DNA of 64,000 nt from Unio delphinus (GCA_029339505.1 JAQISU010000094.1:1292001-1356000); one strand, 5' to 3'. Shown: positions 37,350 through 48,526, counted from the stretch's first letter. Notes: generated from the letters alone by a model not told the origin. Made by a program: numbers and translations.

Positions 37350-37428
37350 CATGGCAACGCATTGTATGACTTGAACCTCTAACATGCATCAACAGAAGCA
37401 AAGGTCTACCAACTAAGCTGCCACGAGT
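37350..37428 (-). mobile_element. tRNA-like SINE head
   Basis: On the minus strand an A-box-like GGCAGCTTAGTTGG and a B-box-like GGTTCAAGTC are spaced as in a tRNA gene. The stems do not pair well, so this is a tRNA-derived SINE head and not a functional tRNA. Sequence beyond it is not recognised. Confidence 0.45.
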
Positions 37429-39547
37429 TTAGAAAGAGAAATAGAGAGCGACGTAGAGAAGAATTAAATAATTGGAGGCGCGATACCAAAATGTATATTT
37501 GTGGATTGTGATAAAGACCTGACTAACCTTCTCATCCTCTCCTTCACGAAACCATCAAGGTTAGTGATATTCGTCTAATCTTTCCAAAAGGTCTATATAA
37601 CTATGGATGGTTTCTGCCCATTCTCCAATTTGGTTTATAAAGTGCATGGTCATGTTATAAGCATGACGTAGCTTTCCTTAATTTCAGAGATACATTTGTG
37701 TTCTATTGCTCGTTGCCATGGAAAGCACGTGTTACGAAAATATTAAAGAAGAGCGTCTAACTTGTAATAATTCATTGTGTTTTACATTGACACTGTCTGT
37801 CCATACACTGTTCATTCAATTTAAAAGGAATATCGATTTGTATTTATTTTCACTGAAACAACTGAACAATGTATCGGCGTTTACTTTATTAAATGATGAT
37901 TCGAAATAGAAACTGGTAACCTAGGATGAATAACTGTAACTTAATTGATAAAGTTACTTTAATTTGGCAATAATTGATAAAGCCAAGAACGTTCTTCGTT
38001 TGAAATATTGTTCATATTATAAATGAGGCATTGCTAGAGGTTTAAACATTAATGTTATTCCACTTGTTCCTGCAACTGATGATGCTCTTTATAAGTAATC
38101 AACCAATATTACAGCAGACCAAAATGACAAAGCTATGCAGATATCAAATGTAATGAAGTTGTAGGTTTTATGACTTAAGTATAGCCTTGAGCCGCGATAA
38201 TATTTCGAAGACACGTTTGGTCATAAGAAATACCCAGTCAGCTGAATGCACGTTCTTCGTGGCAATAGACGCCCTCATACTTATTAAGGAGTGAGATGAT
38301 AATTTCAACATTTTTCTATAATTGACAATATCATCATATGTTCAAAAGCGAAGCTTTGTTTCCATGATAGCAATGTTGTTTAATTGCAAATATATAGACC
38401 TGTAGATCTGTTTCAGTTGTATCTTAAAGAATATAATTAGGTCAATAGTCATGACATTTAACATTATGTATTATGTTGAGCATACCAAACCATTATATTG
38501 TTTTCTGTTCATAATAGTCTTTAATGAAACCAAATTAGTAAACTGCGTTTCTAGCATGGTGCAGTTTAGAAAACGATTGACAAAAAGAGTATGTATTTTA
38601 AACTTATAGTAATGGAATTGACAAATGAATTGAATTTAGTATGTTGTATGAAGGATTTGCTTTTATATGGATCTGCGTAATGCTGATGCTAATTTATATT
38701 GTTCTTTCTTATTATTAAGCTGCCATCTTTAATAGACGTGTAGACATGAGAACCGCTCTTATCTTCTATGTCATCAGCATAATATAACCACTAATGTGTT
38801 ACACGTGCTGTCTAAATCAACTAAAGGTACAAAGTTGGGTCATTGCAGAAATGGAAACTCGCATACAGCAACATTATTAAAGTGTTATAAAATATTAAAC
38901 AGCTATTTTAAAATTATTCGTTTTCAACTCGGCTGCAAAGAAAAAACATAATAGCATATGCAAATTCTCTTTTACCGAACATGGATGGAATGAATATTTC
39001 TGGTTATTGTACTAGTGCAGAGATTAAATAGAATTAGAAACGATCTTCCCTGATACAAATATGTGACAATGACGTAAGCATGAAAGTATAAAGGTTTTAC
39101 TGCGCATCAATAAACTAATGGTTATTTGTATCAAAGTGTGGGCATGTATAGCAACGAATCAATGCAAACTAATTATAAATAATAAATGTCAATGTCATAT
39201 TATTTATATAATCGCTCAATCTTAACCATTACAAGAACATTTAATATCATTAAGAGGCACGTATTGGAAATACACGGGTGTTTCCATTGGTCTCGTGTTG
39301 CGACATACATTCAGGATGGTGTGTTGGGACAATTAAACATGCCGAGTCTTCAGTGGAATATTTGAGCAGTGCCCATAAGGTGGTTTGGTACTTACTGACC
39401 AGTATATTGATGTTTGACTACATTCTATACGTCCGTATCTTTAGTAGTCGCGTCCTACAACATTCAAGAGGGTGTCACAATGCATTCTGGGAAATAAGTG
39501 AGGCGTCTGCTGTCGGACGAAGAGTTTTAAAATAGGGCCAGTTGTAG
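37429..39547. other. No gene recognised; ZNF143-like motif near 39482-39500
   Basis: AT-rich DNA. The only point of note is TTTCCCAGAATGCATTGTG on the minus strand near 39480-39500, close to the known ZNF143/STAF site core. It lies 50-60 bp before the coding-like frame at 39548. Confidence 0.4.
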
Positions 39548-39721
39548 GAAGTTAAACTGTTGTATTTAACTTCACTTAAATTAGTCAAGGCACACTTTAT
39601 ATCCAAGAAGACTCGATTATATGTGTTTGATCTACAGAATGTGGCAGTTATATGTGATCCAGTTAAGGGAAAATTTATATACCAACCACCACGTGAAGAG
39701 GAACACATTGGTAATATGTAA
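39548..39721 (+). CDS. Unrecognised coding-like ORF without ATG, 57 codons
   Basis: Open from 39548 to TAA 39719, with coding-like codon use. It includes KKTRLYVFDLQNVAVICDPV and then a hydrophilic end (IYQPPREEEHIGNM). There is no initiator ATG. An AG at 39588-39589 could be an acceptor giving a terminal exon. The minus strand is also open over 39475-39729, so strand assignment relies on codon quality. No family recognised; a mobile-element protein fragment is possible. Confidence 0.28.
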   Translation, partial: EVKLLYLTSLKLVKAHFISKKTRLYVFDLQNVAVICDPVKGKFIYQPPREEEHIGNM

Positions 39722-40198
39722 AACGTCAATGTGTTTAACGTTCCGTAACAGTAACATCATCATGGCTTGGCGATTTTTACAAGTTGATTCAGAACAGATC
39801 GAATATTCACGTCGTTATTAAATACAGCGCATTCTATACAAATATGTTATGGTCAAAGAGATAGGGTTTATGTTAGGCTATCAACAACATATTATTAGTT
39901 TAGGCTATATTTTAAAGTCAGTATTACTGGATAGTAACTACGTTTGACTATAATCCAAGCCATTATCAGCACATTTGGGATTGGAATTCATTCCGAACAT
40001 CATTGGAGATCATTTGGAATAATCTATACTTTTGGATTGTTGAAGGAATATTTAGGGCGGTTTTGGATTCAGTTAATAATACTGTAAGTTCTTTCAAACT
40101 TTTCACATTGCATTCCTGGGAAAAAAGTTACTTTTTAATTTTTTTAAACATCTTGGTGTTCATGTTTTTATTTTATCTAGTTTAATACCATAAGGTTG

Positions 40199-40199
<1 letters not shown>

Positions 40200-40273
<74 letters not shown>
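40200..40273. repeat. (AT)n microsatellite left of the Penelope pair
   Basis: About 37 AT units, 86 bp outside the left arm of the inverted repeat. Confidence 0.97.
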
Positions 40274-40276
<3 letters not shown>

Positions 40277-40359
40277 AATACAAATCATATGGCATATAAC
40301 AGTCCTTTCAAATGCACTGGATCCAGCAAGGGATCACGTGTGTCAGGGATTGATAAAAG

Positions 40360-41179
40360 ATAAATGCAAAAAACTGACAAACAACAGTGCAGAACTAGTG
40401 TCACTCTAGCCCGAGCGCTTTCGACTCTTAATGAGTCTTTATCAAAGGCAAATACAGAACATAGACAAGACAGACAAGTGAAATACAAAAATCGTGTTTC
40501 TAGTTTCTTCAACTTGTTGCGGATGCTGTAAAATGTCAAAATCGATGACCTAAAGCGACACATATGTTATTGTATGTAAATTTATGTATGCGAAAATTAT
40601 ATCCCGGATATTTTACATCAGTAGTAAGAGGCTATTAAGCAAATTTAGAGAATTATTTAATAGAAAATGTGTCAGCTGGAAAAGATAATTACATTTGTGC
40701 ACGGCTGTCTTTTTCTAGTCTTCTTGGTTTAAACCACTTGGTTTCAACGTTCGAAGGCGTCGTATCCAGTAAGATTCCTTTTCTTTCCTGGTTTCGGAGC
40801 TCCAGTTGTGGTTGTGAGCAATTGCAATAAGTGTTACATCACTGAATGTGTGGTCGGGGGAGGAGAAGTGTTCTGCGACCGGACTTCTGTATAGCTTCTT
40901 TGTTATCCAATCAGATCTATGAAGGTTGATTCTTTTGTGTAGCCTCTCAGTTTCTCCGACATACTGCAGGCTACAGATTTTACATGTGATGAGATAAATT
41001 ATATTCTCTGTTTTGCACGTTTTGTTTGGACCATGTATGTTTAGTTTTTCTCTCGTCACTGTGCTAGAAAATGTGCTGGTTTCTATCATGTGTTGACAGG
41101 TTTTGCACCTTTTATCGCGACAGGGGCCAGATTGACTCGGGTGGTCTTGATTAGTGATTGGCGCTAGCTTCGCCCTGAC
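40360..41179 (-). mobile_element. Penelope-like element, left arm of the 820-bp inverted repeat
   Basis: Exact-length reverse complement (820 bp) of 41375-42194, with only a handful of substitutions seen along both arms. It contains the GIY-YIG endonuclease coding end and the 3' untranslated part, the 3' end pointing left. The element itself continues through the spacer to 41374. Confidence 0.95.
40419..40446 (-). ncRNA. Degenerate hammerhead-like motif in the Penelope 3' region (left copy)
   Basis: On the minus strand TTGATAAAGACTC, a 5-base loop, GAGTC and then GAAA. This has the layout of a hammerhead core (CUGANGA, stem II, GAAA) with two departures from the CUGANGA consensus. Hammerhead motifs are known in Penelope-like elements. 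Activity here is doubtful. Confidence 0.3.
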
Positions 41180-41374
41180 TAGGATGTCCTTGAGGTTTTT
41201 TGGTCTCCGGTAGGCAACTACAGGTTTGTTCGGGAATATTAACTTTAGTGCATTCGATGATTCTATGATGGGCCAGTGTTTCCCGATGATTTTACCTATT
41301 TTGGGGTTGTCTGGATGGTAGGTCAGGATAAATGGTATCCTATCGGCGTTTTCCTTCTTTCCATATTTTAGTAG
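40715..41374 (-). CDS. Penelope-like RT C-terminal region plus GIY-YIG endonuclease (partial)
   Basis: Open for 219 codons from the junction at 41374 to a stop at 40715, with no N-terminus. First comes a thumb-like segment (PFILTYHPDNPKIGKIIGKH, then VVAYRRPKNLKDILVRAKL), as in Penelope-like reverse transcriptases. Next is a Cys-rich linker (GPCRDKRCKTC), then a GIY-YIG-type nuclease (NIIYLITC..C..QYVGET, followed by R..LHR and a C-terminal ESYWIRRLRTLKP). The enzyme copies element RNA and nicks the chromosomal target. The reverse-transcriptase core is missing, so this copy is 5'-truncated. The remaining frame has no stops, which suggests recent insertion. Confidence 0.88.
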   Translation of the reverse strand, partial: LLKYGKKENADRIPFILTYHPDNPKIGKIIGKHWPIIESSNALKLIFPNKPVVAYRRPKNLKDILVRAKLAPITNQDHPSQSGPCRDKRCKTCQHMIETSTFSSTVTREKLNIHGPNKTCKTENIIYLITCKICSLQYVGETERLHKRINLHRSDWITKKLYRSPVAEHFSSPDHTFSDVTLIAIAHNHNWSSETRKEKESYWIRRLRTLKPSGLNQED

Positions 41375-41839
41375 GTCAGGGCGAAGCTAGCGCCAATCAC
41401 TAATCAAGATCACCCGAGTCAATCTGGCCCCTGTCGCGATAAAAGGTGCAAAACCTGTCAACACATGATAGAAACCAGCACATTTTCTAGCACAGTGACG
41501 AGAGAAAAACTAAACATACATGGTCCAAACAAAACGTGCAAAACAGAGAATGTAATTTATCTCATCACATGTAAAATCTGTAGCCTGCAGTATGTCGGAG
41601 AAACTGAGAGGCTACACAAAAGGATCAACCTTCATAGATCTGATTGGATAACAAAGAAGCTATACAGAAGTCCGGTCGCAGAACACTTCTCCTCCCCCGA
41701 CCACACATTCAGTGATGTAACACTTATTGCAATTGCTCACAACCACAACTGGAGCTCCGAAACCAGGAAAGAAAAGGAATCTTACTGGATACGACGCCTT
41801 CGAACGTTGAAACCAAGTGGTTTAAACCAAGAAGACTAG
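41375..41839 (+). CDS. GIY-YIG endonuclease region of a Penelope-like element (partial)
   Basis: Open for 154 codons from the junction, beginning VRAKLAPITNQD, to the TAG at 41837. It contains the Cys-rich linker (GPCRDKRCKTC) and the GIY-YIG domain with YVGET. Compared with the left copy I find one amino-acid difference within the shared MIETS...NQED part (NVIYLI for NIIYLI). It has no reverse transcriptase and no start codon of its own, so it is a dead 5'-truncated copy with an undamaged domain. Confidence 0.88.
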   Translation, partial: VRAKLAPITNQDHPSQSGPCRDKRCKTCQHMIETSTFSSTVTREKLNIHGPNKTCKTENVIYLITCKICSLQYVGETERLHKRINLHRSDWITKKLYRSPVAEHFSSPDHTFSDVTLIAIAHNHNWSSETRKEKESYWIRRLRTLKPSGLNQED

Positions 41840-42107
41840 AAAAAGACAGCCGTGCACAAATGTAATTATCTTTTCCAGCTGACACATTTTCTATTAAATA
41901 ATTCTCTAAATTTGCTTAATAGCCTCTTACTACTGATGTAAAATATCCGGGATATAATTTACGCGTACATAAATTTACATACAATAACATATGTGTCGCT
42001 TTGGGTCATCGATTTTGACATTTTACAGCATCCGCAACAAGTTGAAGAAACTAGAAACACGATTTTTGTATTTTACTTGTCTGTCTTGTCTATGTTCTGT
42101 ATTTGCC

Positions 42108-42135
42108 TTTGATAAAGACTCATTAAGAGTCGAAA
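42108..42135 (+). ncRNA. Degenerate hammerhead-like motif in the Penelope 3' region (right copy)
   Basis: Same motif as in the left copy: TTGATAAA, stem GACTC/GAGTC (42117-42131, loop ATTAA), then GAAA. The core again departs from consensus. Confidence 0.3.
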
Positions 42136-42188
42136 GCGCTCGGGCTAGAGTGACACTAGTTCTGCACTGTTGTTTGTCAGTTTTTTGC

Positions 42189-42192
<4 letters not shown>

Positions 42193-42270
<78 letters not shown>
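42193..42270. repeat. (AT)n microsatellite joined to the right Penelope arm
   Basis: About 39 AT units starting within the last bases of the element. Confidence 0.97.
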
Positions 42271-42272
<2 letters not shown>

Positions 42273-43647
42273 TCCTTAGTTACCCTCCATCTTCAATCTA
42301 TGGAACTGTTTCCTTACTTATTAATCATAAGACACTAACTCTCTAAGTCATCATTGCAAATTAATTAATCTTCAATAACTCTCTTTATAGGAACTATCTC
42401 TGGAATAGGTTTACATGTATGGCTTAATTCACTGAGAATCATGGAAAGGAGTATTTAGCTTTAAAATGTGCATGAAATATTCCCTACTATTTACCAAATT
42501 TGCAAACTGGGTCAGTGGGATGGCGTATGGTTAGTCTCAAACGATGCAGCAAACTTCACAAACCTTTGCAGTGTGTATATCTGAGAATTTAAATATTCTG
42601 TCCTCTAATAATAATATAAGTTTTTCCACGAAATTGGTAATTTATCTGACTCACGATAACTGATATTAACCCATATACACGCACACGCAAAATAAATACC
42701 AGCACAGGCGCGCATTCTAAATATAGCATTAATCAACAGGGCATTTTGCATACAGTGATTTAATTTGACTGTTTAAAAAAATCAAGCTAAGGTATATTCA
42801 GTAAAGTAGTGAAAACGTTAGAGATCGGTTACCATACATGACAAATAATTCTTTAGTGCGTCCTGCAACGACAAGAAAACCACTTCTTTACTCATTTGAT
42901 AGCCGTAGCATAACGACCATTCTACAATGACCTAATCATTTGAATAAATTGTTAAACATCAACCTAGCCTACCCGTATAACACAGACTGTTATTTGCGTG
43001 GTACTTTTTTTTCTTCTTTTTGCTGTAGAGCGTGGCTTTAGAATTCTAGCGATTGCTCGGCCGATAGCACGAGACTAGTCCAAATTTCACCCATTCATCA
43101 CAATGTCAGCTAGATCGTTTAAATTAATCGATTGTCAACAGTACACGGAAGAGCATAGCAACAAAACCAGGCACTCAAGCAGCCAAAGATATGTATGTGC
43201 ATGTGATTGTTTCTGCGGTTCTTGGTCGTAAAATTAAAGAAAAATCGTGCCTGATGAGATCTTGAAAATAATCTTAAATAATTGCAGCTTATTTTCCAAG
43301 TCTCAACCTTTTATGTATGTGCGTGTTTCATATAGATTTGATATTAACGGTATCTTGGGAAAACGGATCACATAGCATAAGTTTTGAAAACTCAAGGGCC
43401 TTGATTTGTTTTTATCTTAGATAAATTGAAGTGCATTGCATCATTCTATGCCAGTTGCCTTGGTGAATATTACGATTTGATCGTGTGTCGCATTTGTATA
43501 GGATTAATGGTTGAGTGGGGCTTTAGATTAGAAAACACCTTTAATTTTGTATGTTCTGAGTCTCTATTTTATTTATGAACAGTGTAACAAATGTGTGTTC
43601 ATAGGTACCACATGGTCCATGTTTAGGCGGCTTTGGCATCCATTTTG

Positions 43648-43651
<4 letters not shown>
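42271..43651. other. No gene recognised
   Basis: AT-rich DNA. A 42-codon ATG frame near 43103 ends in a cysteine-rich stretch (CACDCFCG) but has no other support. Confidence 0.45.

Positions 43652-43723
<72 letters not shown>
43652..43723. repeat. (GA)n microsatellite
   Basis: About 36 GA units. Two Arg-Glu repeat frames across it are artefacts. Confidence 0.97.
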
Positions 43724-43726
<3 letters not shown>

Positions 43727-43929
43727 CTGATAGACTACGTACGGGCATAAGTAAGAAAAGAAAGGTAAAGACAGGTATTTGTCACTTACGTGATGCATTT
43801 AAAATTATAGGATAACACACAAATATTCATGACTAATTCCAAAGAGTTAATTTAAATAATTTGAGTCGACGTTGTTGTTGTAGTATTTGTTTGCCTGCGG
43901 CAGACATCAGTGGTGCTATTATTTTTTTG

Positions 43930-44072
43930 CGGGATCAATTTCTTTCTTTATACCATTGTACTTGCCTCTAATGTCTCCGATATCTGCTGCTGACTGGATG
44001 CACTGACAAAGCTAAACCAATTTTCATTGGCCCATAGCCGTGCTACCTTTGCACTTTGCTTCTGATAGACCT
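43930..44072 (-). pseudogene. Non-LTR retrotransposon fragment (region before the RT core)
   Basis: On the minus strand one frame reads LCQCIQSAADIGDIRGKYNG and continues IKKEIDPAKK. I recognise this IQxAAxxGxIRGxYxGIKKxxGP block as the stretch just upstream of the reverse-transcriptase domain in a LINE family whose C-terminus matches the copy at 60.7-61.7 kb. Upstream, WANENW-type residues appear in another frame, so frameshifts are present. It is a short, inactive relic. Confidence 0.6.
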
Positions 44073-44291
44073 GTATGTATGTAGAGCCCTCTGTCAGGGG
44101 GATGGTTTGTATTCATGTTGAGCATAAATCATCTGTCTAGTCTGAATATGACGTTTTGCACATGTCTATATGTGGTTCACACTCATTACTAGAGCAGATT
44201 ATATTATTTGACATTAAACTTAATTTAGCAGCAAAGTAGCGATTGGTCAGTGACACAGATGGATATCAGTCTTCTGTTTTCTTTTTGGCAG

Positions 44292-44415
44292 GGTTCTCCC
44301 ACCCACAACAGAGAGTTCCCGACGACTAATCCTACACCAAACCATCTGGTTTCGTCCGCGCTCTTTCCATTCCAGAAAAACGTGTTGTTCTCTTCTCTGA
44401 GGGACCCCGAATCTG
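44292..44415 (+). CDS. Candidate internal exon, unknown gene
   Basis: Strong pyrimidine tract and acceptor (TCTTCTGTTTTCTTTTTGGCAG, ending 44291), a 124-nt open stretch, and a donor CTG/GTAACT (44416). It enters in phase 0 and leaves in phase 1. It is clearly GC-richer than the flanks and encodes a proline/asparagine-rich, probably disordered segment (GSPTHNREFPTTNPTPNHLV) ending SSLRDPES. The signals are better than elsewhere in the central window, but no partner exons were found and the sequence matches no family I know. Confidence 0.35.
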
Positions 44416-44637
44416 GTAACTATATCTTTTTTAGTATGGTGGGCAATATAATGAATTTATTGATAGAGATCTAACGCAGTAGGGCATCACGTATTATTCT
44501 ATACATTTATGTCAGATAATCTATACGATCCTTAGGATGTTTCATCTACATTATCAGATATAAGACATGTATTACAAACTAAATCATGTCATAATGTGGT
44601 AAAATACATACAGCAAATTAAACACTCACGATAGATC

Positions 44638-44640
44638 TAC

Positions 44641-44685
<45 letters not shown>
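44638..44685. repeat. (CTAT)n microsatellite
   Basis: About 12 units. Two more arrays of the same motif follow at 45577 and 46704. Confidence 0.97.
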
Positions 44686-44799
44686 ACGTGTTAGTAGAAT
44701 AAGCTGATAGGGAGGAGTGGTTGAATCTTGAATCAGTTTGATTACACGGCATCTTTTGGGTTATTTATTTGTTAGTATCAAATAGTAATAAGTTAGTAG

Positions 44800-44886
44800 T
44801 AAGTCTTCGGTATGACTTGGCCTTTGATCGAAACCACGACCTTCCGCTTCCGCGTCGGACGCTTTAACCACTAGGCCACCGGATCG
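44800..44886 (-). mobile_element. tRNA-derived SINE head (molluscan family)
   Basis: On the minus strand GATCCGGTGGCCTAGTGGTT contains an A box (TGGCCTAGTGG). About 40 bases on is a B-box-like GTGGTTTCGATC, then GTCATACCGAAGAC. I recognise this as the 5' half of a tRNA-derived SINE common in bivalves and other molluscs. The body normally following GTCATACC-AAGAC is missing here. The plus-strand segment at 52149 is that body. Confidence 0.75.
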
Positions 44887-45003
44887 GTTCAAGTCCGTTA
44901 TTGACTTCCAGCTGTATGCAGTGTAGACATACGTCTGTGTCATACATTTATAAAGGTAATTACGCTCGTACTTTACAAATGTGTGCTGTAAAACTTAATA
45001 TGT

Positions 45004-45204
45004 ATGATGGCCATATATGAACGTTGCCCAATAGTTTTACTCACGCTGTTTGCAATAAGGTTATGCGCTAGATTTTCTAAAAATTCATTTAAGTTCAAAT
45101 TCATCATTGGGAATCGATGGAATGCATCAGAAACTAGCGATGGATCATTCCCATTTACCTTTCCTCTAGTTCATGTGTTGAGCCAACGTTACATTTGGAA
45201 ATAA
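45004..45204 (+). CDS. Doubtful small ORF with signal-peptide-like N-terminus
   Basis: ATG ATG at 45004 opens 66 codons. The N-terminus PIVLLTLFAIRLCA is hydrophobic and could be a signal peptide. The remainder (FKFKFIIGNRWNASETSDGS) has one N-glycosylation sequon and no recognised domain. Codon use is ordinary for AT-rich intergenic DNA. Listed only because an ATG, a hydrophobic start and a stop coincide. Confidence 0.12.
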   Translation: MMAIYERCPIVLLTLFAIRLCARFSKNSFKFKFIIGNRWNASETSDGSFPFTFPLVHVLSQRYIWK

Positions 45205-45575
45205 ATTTATTCTACATATTTTTTTTAAAAAATGTTCTGTTCGGCTTTACTGCGATTCTGTGATCTTAATCTATGTAGCAGACAAAAAAAGAAATCTAAA
45301 AAGTATTGTAACATTGAACAAATAATTAACGTCCCAAAAACTCAAATTGAAAAATTTAAAAAGAACAAACAGTATTGTCAATTAAATCTCAAATGGTCCT
45401 AAACGTTGTAGCACATGTTGAAATGAATAAAGTACCAAAATGAATTTCAGCGATATTATCAATATATTCCATTATTGAAAGTATTGATGTGCCTGCAGTC
45501 TCGAACTTGGTGATGTGATAATGTGCTAATGATGTAGAGCGAGATATTATTTCCAAAACATTCTGATATATCACA

Positions 45576-45576
<1 letters not shown>

Positions 45577-45643
<67 letters not shown>
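45577..45643. repeat. (CTAT)n microsatellite
   Basis: About 16 units. Confidence 0.97.
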
Positions 45644-46454
45644 CTGTGTATGTGTTTGCAAGTGTGCGTGCGTGCGTGTGATGAAACTAACTTAACATAA
45701 TGCAATATGTTCTGCACGCGATTGAACAAATGTTTTCGAGGTTTGGAGTATACAAATCCGATACTTTTTAAATTATGTAATACCTCCTTTTTATAGCTCT
45801 TGATTTCAGACAAGACTTTATCAGTTTCTGAGCATCACGTCATAAAATTCGGATTCCACACTGTTAATCACTATAGTACCAAAGAGCTGTCATTTCAGAA
45901 AGCAACGTACTTCACTGCGAGAAATCAGAAATTAAATCTTAAACTACGGTCCTAAGGTATTTATACTATATTTCAGCTCAATATTTAAATTGAATGCCAA
46001 AATAAATACTCGTGTATGGAACTCTATTTCATCCAGTTTTATTTTAAAGTTTCTTCGTACTTAATACTAGAAAACAAATTTTACTGGACATTTTGATTCG
46101 AGTATTTTTCATTCTTTAGTTTTAACTCGATGATTACCTGCGAGGTGTATGCATATGTTAGGACATAATATGTACCAACAAAACTTTATTAGGTTACTAT
46201 TTGTCTCAGTAACAAGTCACTCGATTGATGTGTCTTGTGTAAGTAGCTGTTCACATAACCACTTTAAGGGCTAGCCACTCGGTAAACCAAACATCATATC
46301 TGAAGAGCGTCTATTGCCTATCACGCTTGCCAAACGGTAATGGGTTTTACAATCTTGATATTGATTACATATTGGAGGGGGGATGCAAAATACCATAATA
46401 GACGAAGGTTATATCGTAACTTACAACAATTAGAAAGTATAATAATTTTTCATG

Positions 46455-46559
46455 CCCAGTACTATATCACGGCAGCCGACCGGGGTTGATCCGATGGGTG
46501 AAACCAGCAGCACTCTGGTCACGAGTATGGCACTAATACCACTGAGCCAATGCTGTCTC
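46455..46559 (-). mobile_element. tRNA-derived SINE, same family as 21861-21960
   Basis: On the minus strand an A box (TTGGCTCAGTGG) opens a tRNA-like head that ends in CCGGTCGGCTGCCGTG and TACTGGGCA. The head is that of a tRNA-related SINE, with a displaced B box (CTGGTTTCACCC). It is shared with the 21.9 kb copy. Confidence 0.65.
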
Positions 46560-46703
46560 ATTCATATAATTTGGAATCTATTATGCCAATGCTGTTTCAT
46601 TCATATCATTTGACGTCTCTTATCATGCATTGTTGCATGATTTGAATGTAAACACTAGTAAAAGTCATGTTTAATTTTCACATAGAACACAAACACTCGC
46701 TAT

Positions 46704-46728
46704 TATCTATCTATCTATCCATCCATTC

Positions 46729-46809
<81 letters not shown>
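46704..46809. repeat. (CTAT)n microsatellite
   Basis: About 26 units with a few CCAT variants near the left end. Confidence 0.97.
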
Positions 46810-48525
46810 AATTGAGATTCTTTTTTGGTCGAAATTGTTGGTTTTCGCGATTTGTGATACATATTTAAACTACACATGACAAATGTGAATATGGCCAAAT
46901 CATAAAAGATTGTTTGCTCTTAACAAAATATACCAACGGGATAGAATATACAAAGTAAGCAATATACGCTGATATAAATCATCTTAAGTCTTGAATAATC
47001 CGGACCATGTGATTACGGTTTTATTGAGATCATATAGTTTCTAATGCTACGTCCAAAGAAAGTTTAGGTAGTATATATGGAATGGTATTTTCCCTAATTA
47101 TAAATAACTATTTGTATGGTGCAGTTTCCATTTAACTTTTCATGGCGATATGATGCATCGTTGCTCTGGAATATTCATTGTCCGGAATACATTGTTTTGA
47201 ACTTTTAAGGTTTAAGCTTACAGCGGTGACACCAACGAACGTATTTGTGGCCACGAAGATCCCTCAGAAACATACATGCTATGCAGTCATTGCCAATATT
47301 GAGTGTCTTATGTTTGTATATATGTTTCAAAGTTAAAACCGAAACCAAGTATTCTTCTGTTTTATGTTTGCAAGCACTTTAACTCGAATACGTCATAGTA
47401 TGTAAGCATTCTTGTATCTATATCGTGTGTAAATTTAAACCTTTTTCTTCCCTTTAGCGTCATTGTAGACTCCTAATTTAATATGTTTGATCATATCGGT
47501 GTGGCTTATGTATATAGTGCGTATAGTACATAACGTTCTTTTCACCAAGTCATCATAATGTTAAACTGGATTTCCTATTTTTCAGACTGACATTGCTTTG
47601 GCACCTAAATAAAGTGTTTGAGTAATAATAACTAATGTTAAGTTCTGGTAGTCATCGTACCGTGAAATTATACTTGTACTCGAAGAGTCACTTTAATACA
47701 TTCCGGGCCAGCCTATACTATTGGTATGGTAGTTTATTTCGACCATCCTCTCTTGGCTTTCCATTGAATTCGTAATTCAGGTATTCGTAATTATCATTTG
47801 CATGTGGCTAACTAGTTTTTAACAAGTGTTTTAGTTTTATGTACGATAATAATTTGCATCTTATGCTATATGTGTTAGCTATTCACGATTTAGTTTAGAG
47901 TCCGATACGGATATCAGCTTGTTTCCATTGTTTTTTCTAAATGTCATTTTGGGCATTATCCCTATCTATGATGCATGTGGAACCGTTCACAAAGTAACCT
48001 TTGCTCTTTATTCTGCAAGTCTCTTAGCCTAATTATACATATTAGCATCGTGTTAAAATGGATTATGTTATTACGAACACTGTATTTGGGGACATTAGTT
48101 ATAACAGATTAATAAGATTTAGTAATGATTTATAATTCAACATATCAGCATCCATTTGAAAGAATTATCAAGTTAAAACTGCCTTCAAAATCGTCGCTGC
48201 GTGGTCCTGAAAAACATAAAGACAATTTTGCTGCGTAATTTAAATTCAGTTATATTTCACATGTATAACCATTCACTTGAGCAGTCTGGACTTCTAGACC
48301 TTAGAATCAACTTTATGACAAACACAGTCTATTTTGAACATATCGTCTCTGATGGAACATGTAAATGTATTCTTTGTAATGATTGGTAAACATTCGTGCT
48401 CAGCAAACAATGTGAAACATTAAATTAAAAAGGAATCTGATTTACAGCATTTAAGCACAAGCGTGATATTTCCCAGCGTAGAACATAGTATAACAGCAGA
48501 ATCTTAGCAATGCAGATCTTGACGA

Positions 48526-48526
<1 letters not shown>
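46810..48526. other. No gene recognised
   Basis: AT-rich DNA with no supportable exon or element. Confidence 0.5.

Larger units (their letters stand above)
41375..42194 (+). mobile_element. Penelope-like element, right arm of the inverted repeat
   Basis: Second copy, plus strand, starting abruptly at GTCAGGGCGAAG and ending at GCATTTAT, where it passes directly into (AT)n. It is 5'-truncated about 195 bp further in than the left copy. Confidence 0.95.

Noticed and set aside
44800..44886. Functional tRNA gene
   Set aside because: A and B boxes are present, but the cloverleaf arms do not pair and SINE-specific sequence follows the B box.
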